In this document: positions 1 to 7,651 of the stretch, one piece after another
Position numbering within the stretch: the first letter of the stretch is position 1
Layout of the letters: each line of letters begins with the position of its first letter
From: Octadecabacter sp. B2R22
Lineage (GTDB): Bacteria > Pseudomonadota > Alphaproteobacteria > Rhodobacterales > Rhodobacteraceae
Reading direction: 5' to 3'
Assembly: GCF_018861045.1 (NCBI RefSeq)
Contig: NZ_JAHKQJ010000007.1
Coordinates: forward strand, 1,305,408-1,369,407
Length of the DNA: 64,000 nt
The notes under the pieces: model-generated
The model's database searches: none
Told to the model about the DNA's origin: nothing
The model's input: only the letters and a program-made list of their open reading frames with translations
Program-made: the position numbers and the translations under genes

Positions 1-519
1 TTTGGGGTCACTGGTTTGGGCGAGAGCCGCCCGCAAATACAGCCCATCAATCAAGGCCGACAACGTTTCGGCATCCTCAACAGGCGTTGACGATAACGGA
101 CGCAGTGCATGGGTCAGGTTTGACAGCAACCGCTGCTGGTACAGCCGCAATAGGCGATGCATTTCTGGCTGCGTTGTCGCCTGCGCATAAAGGGTCATCC
201 AAGCGCTCACCGTCGCCGGATCAAAACAGGACGGCGCGAAATTGGCAGAAATCAAGGCCTCGGCGCGGGCGCGCGGGGTATGGGCCGCACGTAGCTTGCT
301 GCGCACCTCGGTCCCGAAATCGCGCAAGATGTGGCGCATCGCAGCGAGAAAGATTTGATCCTTCCCACCAAAATAGTGGTGCGCCAAAGCCGAAGACATT
401 CCTGCCTCTTTGGCGATCTGGCTTACGGTGACGTCCAGCGACCCTTGCGCGCCGATCACATCAATCGTCGCCTGCACCAAAGCCGCGCGGCGGATCGGTT
501 CCATTCCAAGTTTCGGCAT
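1..519 (-). CDS. betI: BetI-type TetR repressor (partial, runs off left edge)
   Basis: Open reading frame on the minus strand with ATG at 517-519; 173 codons are visible and it is still open at base 1, against about 190-200 aa for the family. The opening MPKLGMEPIRRAALVQATI and the helix-turn-helix with HHYFGGKD are the characteristic BetI N-terminus (seen directly); BetI is the choline-responsive repressor of choline-to-glycine-betaine genes (established). The C-terminal ligand domain continues outside the window. Two palindromes sit just upstream (535-575). The nearby sox operon degrades sarcosine, the later product of betaine demethylation, so the betABC genes probably lie to the left (inference). 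Confidence 0.85.
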   Translation of the reverse strand, partial: MPKLGMEPIRRAALVQATIDVIGAQGSLDVTVSQIAKEAGMSSALAHHYFGGKDQIFLAAMRHILRDFGTEVRSKLRAAHTPRARAEALISANFAPSCFDPATVSAWMTLYAQATTQPEMHRLLRLYQQRLLSNLTHALRPLSSTPVEDAETLSALIDGLYLRAALAQTSDPK

Positions 520-534
520 GCCGCCCCCTATTAC

Positions 535-575
535 TAATGTCCGGACGTTAAGTTGTTTTTAATTGACTCGTCAAT
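535..575. promoter_or_regulatory. Two palindromes upstream of betI, candidate BetI operators
   Basis: Positions 535-550 form a near-perfect palindrome centred on TCCGGA, and 562-575 is ATTGACTCGTCAAT, with perfect 6-nt arms. They lie 15-55 bases before the betI start and about 120 before the lipoprotein gene start. TetR proteins commonly autoregulate through such sites; binding is inferred. Confidence 0.45.
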
Positions 576-691
576 CAATAAAAGATCCCAGCATACGTTT
601 GCCATATCACGCCCATAAACCGCGCTGGACTTGTAAGGGGGGCTGTGGGGGGCCATGCTGGCGGAATTATAAGAAAGAAAGCTTATTTCAG

Positions 692-1411
692 ATGCGAGTA
701 ATCCCCTTAACAGTCGCCTTTGCCGTTTTGTCATCCTGCCAAATGACCGACCCCGGCTCTCAGGTCACAACAAGAGAAGAACGTCTCTTGCTTGGGCGGA
801 CAGTGATCGACGACTGTGTGCGGTCCGAATGCGGGCGGCTGAACCTCGACAGTCAATTGGTCGAAGATTACACCCCCGTTGCACAAATGAGCCACGTTAC
901 AGCACTCATGACGAGCTACACAAATTTCAGCAATTTGTCGGACATCGCCGCAATGTCGCAATTGAAAGAGCTCCACATCGGGGTGACCCAAGTGAGCGAT
1001 CTGAGCGGCCTTAGCAACTTCCCGAACCTGCGCCTTTTGCATGCACAAGGCCTATCAGTCGACGACTTTAGCCCTATCGGCCAGCTGCGACATCTTGAAG
1101 AACTTGCCATTGGTGCAAATTTTGTTGGTGATCTTTCGTTTGTGCAAGAATTGCGCTCGCTCAAAGATCTAAATCTGGACGGTGCCGACGTGACGTCCCT
1201 CGCAGGATTGCGCAATCACCCGTCAATTGAGCGACTGGACTTCGTGGATGCAACGCTGCCCGATGATTTCTCTGTCCTGCGCAGCTTGCCGAAATTACGT
1301 CAGATATCTGTTTCCGAATGGCCGCTGAACGAAGACCAAAAATTGGTCATCGACGCGTTACGGGACACCGGCGTTGAGGTGCTCGTCGAAGCGTTAATGA
1401 TCGTTTGCTAG
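692..1411 (+). CDS. Leucine-rich-repeat lipoprotein
   Basis: 239 aa from ATG 692, chosen because a lipoprotein signal begins there (MRVIPLTVAFAVLSSCQ, lipobox LSSC); the frame is open further upstream but without secretion features. From about residue 80 to 215 there are six or so 22-residue repeats of the form L-x-x-L-x-x-L-x-[IV], for example LKELHIGVTQVSDLSGLSNF, resembling internalin-type LRRs. No catalytic motif is visible. Probably an outer-membrane or periplasmic lipoprotein with a binding role; partner unknown. Its stop overlaps the convergent soxG stop (1408-1411). Confidence 0.7.
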   Translation: MRVIPLTVAFAVLSSCQMTDPGSQVTTREERLLLGRTVIDDCVRSECGRLNLDSQLVEDYTPVAQMSHVTALMTSYTNFSNLSDIAAMSQLKELHIGVTQVSDLSGLSNFPNLRLLHAQGLSVDDFSPIGQLRHLEELAIGANFVGDLSFVQELRSLKDLNLDGADVTSLAGLRNHPSIERLDFVDATLPDDFSVLRSLPKLRQISVSEWPLNEDQKLVIDALRDTGVEVLVEALMIVC

Positions 1412-1950
1412 GCATTCGCCCGTGCGGCCATGTTTTCAGCGGCCTGTTCAAGCTCATGCGCCAGCGTTGCAGCCATGGAGCGCATGACCATCACTTCGAA
1501 TGAATGCGCGCCAACACGGGTGATGCTCGCGGTCATGTGACCAACCAAGGTGCGTGCCGTGTGGCCGGATTTGAACTGACTGTTCCGCAAATCAACAGGC
1601 GTGAGCCGTGCCAAGACAGCGGCGGCATCAACACCGTCAATCCGCACAATCGCCCAAGCGTCCGATTGATCGATACAGGCGGCACCTTTTAGATCTGGGC
1701 AGTTCGCCCCGATCAGCAAAGCCTGCCCAATGCCACACCAAACGGCCCGTGCGCCCGTGCCAACGGCGCGGTTGGGGGCGGGAAACGTTACCCCTAAAGC
1801 GTCCTTCAAAGCGGCGGATACGGCTTTCGTCTGTCCCGCATATGGCGCGATCAATGTGATCGACGCGGGTTCGACTTCGGCCAGATCAACAGCGCCGATC
1901 GTTTTGGGCAGCAGCCCCATGCACGGAGATTTCGCAATCAGTTTAACCAC
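1408..1950 (-). CDS. soxG: Sarcosine oxidase gamma subunit
   Basis: 180 aa from GTG 1950, which overlaps the soxA stop by a few bases; the frame is open 8 codons further, but VVKLIAKSPCMGLLP fits the family start. SoxG is the small subunit of heterotetrameric sarcosine oxidase, which oxidises sarcosine to glycine with formation of H2O2 and 5,10-methylene-THF in the cytoplasm. The sequence shows the folate-binding GcvT-like fold typical of gamma subunits (for example AVWCGIGQALLIG) without active-site residues of its own. Last gene of the sox operon; its stop overlaps the convergent LRR lipoprotein stop. Confidence 0.88.
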   Translation of the reverse strand: MVKLIAKSPCMGLLPKTIGAVDLAEVEPASITLIAPYAGQTKAVSAALKDALGVTFPAPNRAVGTGARAVWCGIGQALLIGANCPDLKGAACIDQSDAWAIVRIDGVDAAAVLARLTPVDLRNSQFKSGHTARTLVGHMTASITRVGAHSFEVMVMRSMAATLAHELEQAAENMAARANA

Positions 1951-4870
1951 GGGCCAGTCCCCCTTCTGGATCAAAGAACCCAGGGTGACAGACTTCGCAT
2001 AGGGTCCGCACGTCGCGCAGGTGATCCACCAACATCACATGTTCACCGTATCGGTTCGGCCCATCTTTGATGAACGCAAGGCCAAGGTCGTGGCCAAGGG
2101 TCGGCGAAAAACATACCGACGTGACATAGCCCTGAGAGTTCAGACGCACAGCATCCGCCCCTTCGACGAAAAGATGCGCACCAGAGGTGAGTTTTCCATC
2201 CGCCTCGACAGGTTTTAGGCCAACAAGCTGTTCGCGCTGAGAATCAAGCAACCCTTCGCGGCGCGAGGCGGCGTTGCCGATACAGTCTTTCTTCTGGCTC
2301 ACCATCCGGTCAAACCCGATATCAAACGCAGTTGTGCGACCGTGGATTTCCGCGTGGGTGATGAACCCCTTTTCGATCCGCATAACGTTGAGCGCTTCCA
2401 TTCCGTAAGCGCCGCCACCCATGGCTTCGGCTTGTGCAGTTAACTGCCCGAAAAGGGACGCGCCATAACGGGACGGGACGGCAATTTCATAAGCATGTTC
2501 CCCCGAAAACGAGATGCGGAACAACCGCCCCTGAACACCGCTGATCCCAACGGACCCGCACGCCATGAACGGCCAGCTGTCATTGTCGATTTCATCGTCC
2601 AAAATCGTGTTCAACAAATCCCGTGATTTCAGGCCAGCAACAGCAAATTGCGCCCATTGTTCGGTCACGCTGGCAAATCGGACATCAAGATCAGGCCGCA
2701 GCGCTTGAGACACCCAATCAAGGTGGCGCATGACTTGGCCCGCTGCCGCGGTCGTCGTCGTCATCACATAGTGGTTTGGCCCCAAACGCGCCGTGGTGCC
2801 GTCATCCATCACATGGCCGTCCTCGCGCAGCATCAACCCATATCGCACGCGGTTTTCCTTCAGCGTGGAAAACGTATTGCAGTAGACGAAATCTAAAAAC
2901 GCAGCAGCGTCCGGCCCTTGAATGTCGATCTTGCCCAAGGTGCTAACATCACAAATCCCGACTGCGCCGCGCACCATCGCGACCTCGCGGTTGCAACTTT
3001 CAAGCCAAGTTTCCTCACCAGAACGCGGGAAATAACTGGGGCGATACCACAGTCCCGCCTCGATCATCGGCGCGCCTCGGCTGGTAGTGGCGTGGTGCGA
3101 AGTCATCAACCGTTCAGGTGCAAACCCGTGCCCTTGTGATCCAGCCCCCATAGCAGCAATTGCAACGGGCGAATACGGCGGGCGGAAGGTCGTCGTGCCC
3201 GTTTCAGGAATGCCCCGTCCAGTCGCATCCGCCAGCACCGCCAAAGCCGCAACGTTCGAATTTTTGCCCTGATCCGTCGCCATGCCCTGCGTGGTGTAGC
3301 GTTTCATGTGTTCCACGCTGCGGAAATTTTCCAACGCCGCAAGCCGGATGTCTTTGACGGTCACGTCATTCTGAAAATCCAGCCACTTGCGGCCTTTCCC
3401 TTCGACTTGCCACAGCGGTTCGATCCTGTACGGCGTGTCATCGGCGCTTGGCGTTTCTACATCAGTAGAATTCACCCCAAGATCGGCCAAGATGCCTTGC
3501 GCAGTATCGATCCCATCTTGAAGACAGCCGAGCGTGGAAAAGACACCATTCGCCGCCCCCGCAACGGACATATTCGGCACGGACCCTTCGGTGGGAACAA
3601 AGCTAAGGATGTCATCAGACCAAGTGGGGCGCCCGTTCATGTGGCATGTCAAATGCACAGCCGGGTTCCAACCGCCCGACATCGCAAGGCAATCTGTCGC
3701 GATTTCTTCGGTGCCGCCCGCGTGCTGAACCGTGATCGATGTCAGCCCATGCCGCCCCTTCGTGGCGATCACTTGCCCGCCTTTGAGCAAAGGGTAATCG
3801 CCCAGTGCATGTGCGCTGTCACGGCTGTCGATCACACCAGCCACCGTCACTCCAGCGTCGATGAAATCCAGCGCCGTGCGGTGGGCGTCGTCATTGTTGG
3901 CAAACACTGTGACCGCCTGCCCCGGCGCCACGCCCCATCGGTTCAAATAGCTGCGCACCGCGCCCGCTGTCATGATACCGGGGCGATCATTGTTCGGGAA
4001 CGCAATGGGACGTTCCAATGCACCAGCACACAGGATCGAACGTTTTGCCACGATCCGCCAAAAACACTCGCGCGGGCCTGTCCGGTCGGCACGGTGATGC
4101 CCGACCCGTTCGAGCGCGCTGTAGGTCCCCTGATCATAGGCCCCTGTGACGGTCGTGCGCGGCATGAGGCGCACGTTTTCCATGGCGTTCAACGCGGCAA
4201 TCTGTTCCGCCGCCCAATCAGCCCCTGCCTGCCCATCCACGTCATAGGTTTCGGCCAACAAACGGCCACCCATGCGACTGTCCTCGTCCGCGAGGATAAC
4301 ATCCAGCCCAGCGCGTGCCGCCGTCAAAGCCGCCATAATCCCAGCAGGCCCCGCGCCAATCACCAGCACATCACAATGCGCAAAGGCCTTTTCGTAGGTG
4401 TCCTCGTTGGTTTCACCCGACAAAGCGCCAAGCCCAGCGGCGCGCCGAATGATGGGTTCATAGACCTTTTCCCAGAACGCTTTGGGCCACATAAATGTTT
4501 TGTAATAGAACCCAGCACTCAAAAACGGGGACATCAGGTCGTTCACCGCCATGACGTCGTTTTTCAATGACGGCCAAGCATTTTGTGATCGCGCCTCTAG
4601 CCCGTCATATAGTTCCTGTGTGGTGGCGCGGATGTTAGGGTCTTGCCCAGCGCCCTTCCCGATGGTCACCAGAGCGTTTGGCTCTTCTGATCCGGCCGAC
4701 AGTACCCCACGCGGGCGATGATATTTGAACGAGCGGCCCACCAAACGCTGCCCATTGGCGAGCAATGCCGCCGCCAAGGTATCGCCTTCACGCCCCTGAT
4801 ATTCTTGCCCGTCAAACGTGAACGTCAACGGTGCGCCGTTCGCATTTAGACCTTTGCCCTGAACCCTCAT
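1943..4870 (-). CDS. soxA: Sarcosine oxidase alpha subunit
   Basis: 975 aa from ATG 4870, sharing an ATGA overlap with soxD, near the usual ~1000 aa. Order of domains: N-terminal 2Fe-2S-like/plug region (residues about 15-100, including GRSFKYHRPRG), dinucleotide-binding domain with VIGAGPAGIMAA near residue 175, and from about residue 590 a C-terminal aminomethyltransferase (GcvT-like) domain that transfers the methyl carbon to tetrahydrofolate. Works with SoxB, SoxD and SoxG in the cytoplasm. Full length, no disruption seen. Confidence 0.95.
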   Translation of the reverse strand: MRVQGKGLNANGAPLTFTFDGQEYQGREGDTLAAALLANGQRLVGRSFKYHRPRGVLSAGSEEPNALVTIGKGAGQDPNIRATTQELYDGLEARSQNAWPSLKNDVMAVNDLMSPFLSAGFYYKTFMWPKAFWEKVYEPIIRRAAGLGALSGETNEDTYEKAFAHCDVLVIGAGPAGIMAALTAARAGLDVILADEDSRMGGRLLAETYDVDGQAGADWAAEQIAALNAMENVRLMPRTTVTGAYDQGTYSALERVGHHRADRTGPRECFWRIVAKRSILCAGALERPIAFPNNDRPGIMTAGAVRSYLNRWGVAPGQAVTVFANNDDAHRTALDFIDAGVTVAGVIDSRDSAHALGDYPLLKGGQVIATKGRHGLTSITVQHAGGTEEIATDCLAMSGGWNPAVHLTCHMNGRPTWSDDILSFVPTEGSVPNMSVAGAANGVFSTLGCLQDGIDTAQGILADLGVNSTDVETPSADDTPYRIEPLWQVEGKGRKWLDFQNDVTVKDIRLAALENFRSVEHMKRYTTQGMATDQGKNSNVAALAVLADATGRGIPETGTTTFRPPYSPVAIAAMGAGSQGHGFAPERLMTSHHATTSRGAPMIEAGLWYRPSYFPRSGEETWLESCNREVAMVRGAVGICDVSTLGKIDIQGPDAAAFLDFVYCNTFSTLKENRVRYGLMLREDGHVMDDGTTARLGPNHYVMTTTTAAAGQVMRHLDWVSQALRPDLDVRFASVTEQWAQFAVAGLKSRDLLNTILDDEIDNDSWPFMACGSVGISGVQGRLFRISFSGEHAYEIAVPSRYGASLFGQLTAQAEAMGGGAYGMEALNVMRIEKGFITHAEIHGRTTAFDIGFDRMVSQKKDCIGNAASRREGLLDSQREQLVGLKPVEADGKLTSGAHLFVEGADAVRLNSQGYVTSVCFSPTLGHDLGLAFIKDGPNRYGEHVMLVDHLRDVRTLCEVCHPGFFDPEGGLARG

Positions 4871-5130
4871 GGCTTTGCCTTTTGTGCCAGTTCTGCGCCA
4901 TAAACTTCGTGCGTGACCGTGTTGCGGTGCACCACGATCCACGCACCGCAGCCCGCTTCATGGTGCCAAAGATCACGGGTGTCCCCAGCTGGATTGTCAC
5001 GATTATGCAGGTAATCATCCCATGCAGCGTCGCCCGCTTCCCGCGCTGGGCGGTCCAAGGTCACAGCGGCCCCTTGGTAGTAAAACTCGCGACGGTCCCG
5101 TTCTCCGCACAAAGGACAAGGCAAACGCAT
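4867..5130 (-). CDS. soxD: Sarcosine oxidase delta subunit
   Basis: 87 aa from ATG 5130, one base after the preceding lipoprotein stop and overlapping soxA by ATGA. The zinc-binding pattern of SoxD is present: C5 and C8 in MRLPCPLCGERD and a second cluster near H56-H57 and C61 (LWHHEAGCGAW). SoxD is the small Zn subunit that stabilises the heterotetramer. A truncated second copy of its N-terminal half lies upstream at 5581-5730, and the two share 27 of the first 38 residues. Confidence 0.93.
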   Translation of the reverse strand: MRLPCPLCGERDRREFYYQGAAVTLDRPAREAGDAAWDDYLHNRDNPAGDTRDLWHHEAGCGAWIVVHRNTVTHEVYGAELAQKAKP

Positions 5131-5131
5131 A

Positions 5132-5554
5132 TCAGCCTCCGCAACTTCGCAGGGTCGATGCACCAATGACGATGCCGTCACTGCCAACGGTGCGGACTTG
5201 GTAGGCGTTGCCGAACTGGAACACATCTGCATCGCCTGAGGCTTTGTTGCAAAACCCCGTAACAAAGCCCTGAGAGGCGACGTCATGCAGTGCGCGTTTC
5301 TGGACAGTTTCCAAACCCGCCGCGCCAATTGGCAATTTCAGATCAAACACCACAAGTGCACCAGCGGCTTGAACATTGCCCAAGGTTACACCTCCGCCAA
5401 AATCCTGCCCAATCGCCGGCGCCATGCCTTGCACCATCAATCCAGACATAAGGCATGCCTGTGGGTTTTGGCATGGCTCTGACTGCGGCACTGCGGTGCA
5501 CGCCGCTAAAACGGTTAGACCTAGAACGGAAACGATACGACGAATGAAAACCAA
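5132..5554 (-). CDS. Small lipoprotein inside the sox operon (copy 2)
   Basis: 140 aa if translation begins at TTG 5554, preferred because AAAAGGAG lies 8 bases upstream; a GTG at 5581 gives a 149-aa alternative. Lipobox LAAC (C19). No known domain recognised. It aligns with the other sox-operon lipoprotein (5740-6159) over the C-terminal half: V-T-x-G, G, a valine-rich strand, one Cys, F-x-x-G-x-x-x-R, D, I, T, and a Cys at or near the end. This, plus matching flanks, indicates they are old tandem paralogues. Placed directly before soxD; possible envelope role unknown. Confidence 0.7.
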   Translation of the reverse strand: MVFIRRIVSVLGLTVLAACTAVPQSEPCQNPQACLMSGLMVQGMAPAIGQDFGGGVTLGNVQAAGALVVFDLKLPIGAAGLETVQKRALHDVASQGFVTGFCNKASGDADVFQFGNAYQVRTVGSDGIVIGASTLRSCGG

Positions 5555-5580
5555 TTTAGATGCTCCTTTTAGAAATTTCA

Positions 5581-5730
5581 CTAATGAAGATTATGTTGTG
5601 AGCCAGTGCCCTCTTCGTCCCACGCGCCCGCCCCAGCATCACTCGCAGGACGATCCAAAGCAACAGCCGCGCCTTGGTCGAAAAATTCGCTGCGGTCCCG
5701 ATCTCCGCATATGAGGCAAGGCAGGCGCAT
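5581..5730 (-). pseudogene. Truncated soxD copy fused to a soxB-type tail
   Basis: A 49-codon frame, ATG 5730 to TAG 5581. Residues 1-38 match SoxD (27 of 38 identical, including C5 and C8); the remaining residues, from DEEGTGSQHNLH to the stop, are identical to the last 12 residues of SoxB although the DNA differs at many third positions. It therefore lacks the second zinc-ligand half of SoxD. This is the junction of a tandem duplication of the block soxB-tail / lipoprotein / soxD-head. It starts 9 bases after the upstream lipoprotein stop, so it may still be translated; whether the peptide has a role is unknown. Confidence 0.8.
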
Positions 5731-5739
5731 GAGTTTTTC

Positions 5740-6159
5740 TTAGCAGTTGGAAATCGTTGTGGTTGCGATGATTGTATTGCTTGGGTCCGTCATATTGATC
5801 CGGAACCTGCCACCAGCATCAATGAACTCACGAGACAGCGCATCCTCACATTGGCCATCCCGGAGAACGCTGCGAAGGTAGCCCTGCAATTCACCGCGGC
5901 GGTATTGGCGCAAGATGTCCGAAAGCCTCTTGTTTACAACGAGCACACCTGTGACAGTATTTCCAGAGCGGGACGTCGGTCCAAAGGTCACATCTGGAGA
6001 GAGCTGCTGCCCTTGGCGACTACTGAGCCTCGCAACGATCTCGTCACCAGATGCAATCATTGCAGGTGAAGGCTCAGTCGGAGTCGTTGTTGTTGACATT
6101 GTCGTTGTCTGGCACGCTGCAAGGCCGAGAATAAATAAGAAGGTAGTAACGAAACGCAT
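5740..6159 (-). CDS. Small lipoprotein inside the sox operon (copy 1)
   Basis: 139 aa, ATG 6159 with GGAGAG 10 bases upstream. Signal MRFVTTFLFILGLAAC with lipobox C16, then a Thr-rich linker (TTTMSTTTTPTEPSP) and a folded domain ending in a terminal Cys. No family recognised. Homologous at low identity to 5132-5554 and located between soxB and the truncated soxD copy. SoxB and SoxD are normally adjacent in this group, so the insertion is unusual. Confidence 0.72.
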   Translation of the reverse strand: MRFVTTFLFILGLAACQTTTMSTTTTPTEPSPAMIASGDEIVARLSSRQGQQLSPDVTFGPTSRSGNTVTGVLVVNKRLSDILRQYRRGELQGYLRSVLRDGQCEDALSREFIDAGGRFRINMTDPSNTIIATTTISNC

Positions 6160-6193
6160 TTAGGTGTCTCTCCAATAGTGAATTTAAGTTGAG

Positions 6194-7459
6194 TTAGTGT
6201 AAGTTGTGTTGAGAGCCCGTGCCCTCTTCATCCAAAAGCCCGACGCCCGTACGGAACCGATCGAGGCGGAATTTGGCTGCGGGCTCATGATGGCGATCTT
6301 GGGCAATAAGATGAGCATACGAAAAACCTGACCCAGGCACGGCCTTGAACCCGCCGTAGCACCAACCGCAATTGAGATAGAGCCCTTCGATCCCTGACTT
6401 ATCAATAATGGGCGATCCGTCAGCGGACATGTCCATTATGCCACCCCATGACCGCAGGACCTTTGCCTTGCCAATAGCGGGCATCAGCGTCATCGCAGCA
6501 TCCATCACATGTTCGGCCATGGGCAGATTGCCCCGCGCCGCATAGGAGGCATAAAAGTCCAGATCCCCGCCAAACACCAACCCGCCTTTGTCCGACTGGC
6601 TGATGTAGAAGTGCCCCATGCCAAAGCTGACAACCGTATCAAGGATCGGCTTCAGCCCTTCGGACACAAACGCCTGCAAGATGTGGCTTTCAATTGGTAG
6701 GCGCAGGCCCGCCATCTGCGCGACCTCCCCCGAACGGCCAGCGACAACGATTGCAACTTTCTTGGCGCGGATCGCACCGCGCGTGGTCTGCACGCCTTTG
6801 ACAACACCGCCTTCGATATCAATGCCCGTCACTTCGCAATTCTGAATCAGATCGACGCCGCGCTGGTCTGCGCCGCGCGCATAGCCCCACGCAACGGCAT
6901 CATGGCGCGCCGTGCCGCCCCGTTTGTGCAAAAGGCCGCCGTAGACAGGAAACCGGACGTTATCGAAATCAATAAACGGAACATGCTCGCGCACGGCCTC
7001 ACGGTCCAAAAGCTCTGCATCATCGCCTTGGTTGATCATCGCATTGCCGCGCCGCGCAAAGGCATCACGTTGGCCGTCAGAGTGAAACAGGTTCAGCACA
7101 CCGCGTTGCGACATCATCGTGTTGTAGTTGAGATCTTGTTCCATCCCCTCCCAGAGCTTCAGGGAATGAGAGTAAAATTCGGAATTTCCAGGAAGCAGGT
7201 AGTTTGCCCGAACGATCGTTGTATTACGGCCCACATTGCCGCCGCCCAGATAGCCCTTTTCGAGTACCGCAACATTGGTGATGCCGTGTTCTTTTGCCAA
7301 ATAGTAAGCTGTCGACAATCCATGGCCGCCGCCACCGATGACAATCACATCGTATTCAGGCTTAGGGTCTGGGTTGCGCCAAACAGGTTTCCACCCTTTG
7401 TGCCCCATCAGCCCTTCTTTGATGACCTTTAGTCCGGAATAGCCGCTGAACAATCCCAT
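6194..7459 (-). CDS. soxB: Sarcosine oxidase beta subunit
   Basis: 421 aa from ATG 7459 (family about 415-420); the upstream in-frame extension lacks family residues. Dinucleotide-binding motif VIGGGGHG near residue 38, then NVGRNTTIVRANY around the covalent flavin region, typical of SoxB. It carries the FAD/FMN site where sarcosine is oxidised. First gene of the operon soxB - lipoprotein - soxD fragment - lipoprotein - soxD - soxA - soxG. The C-terminal LLDEEGTGSQHNLH is repeated at the end of the soxD fragment, and a shared GGATGA in soxB and soxD marks the likely breakpoint. Confidence 0.94.
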   Translation of the reverse strand: MGLFSGYSGLKVIKEGLMGHKGWKPVWRNPDPKPEYDVIVIGGGGHGLSTAYYLAKEHGITNVAVLEKGYLGGGNVGRNTTIVRANYLLPGNSEFYSHSLKLWEGMEQDLNYNTMMSQRGVLNLFHSDGQRDAFARRGNAMINQGDDAELLDREAVREHVPFIDFDNVRFPVYGGLLHKRGGTARHDAVAWGYARGADQRGVDLIQNCEVTGIDIEGGVVKGVQTTRGAIRAKKVAIVVAGRSGEVAQMAGLRLPIESHILQAFVSEGLKPILDTVVSFGMGHFYISQSDKGGLVFGGDLDFYASYAARGNLPMAEHVMDAAMTLMPAIGKAKVLRSWGGIMDMSADGSPIIDKSGIEGLYLNCGWCYGGFKAVPGSGFSYAHLIAQDRHHEPAAKFRLDRFRTGVGLLDEEGTGSQHNLH

Positions 7460-7599
7460 AACATCCCCTTGCTTGCTCCAAACCCTAGCCAAGCCAGCGG
7501 CAACCGCAATGCCGCATTTCGACAAAAGCGGTTCTGACCGCGACCTGCCCAGCGCCAAGTGGTAAAGTCAAAACTCCAAGGGCACAGCAACACCCCTCG

Positions 7600-7635
7600 A
7601 AAAAAGGGCAGACGCATGCGCCTGCCCTCGTTTTT
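7600..7635 (-). terminator. Terminator after glutamate dehydrogenase
   Basis: Stem AGGGCAG (7605-7611) pairs with CTGCCCT (7622-7628) around a loop containing the palindrome CGCATGCG; an A-run on one side and a T-run on the other make it a plausible bidirectional intrinsic terminator. It serves the minus-strand gdh gene and insulates the sox operon. Confidence 0.75.
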
Positions 7636-7651
7636 GACGTCAAAGGGGGTG

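Noticed and set aside
3308..4570. Long plus-strand open frame (420 codons) opposite soxA
   Set aside because: Exact antisense of a well-conserved gene; the peptide is His/Arg/Pro-rich, with no family motif and no start context. A shadow of the GC-rich codon pattern.
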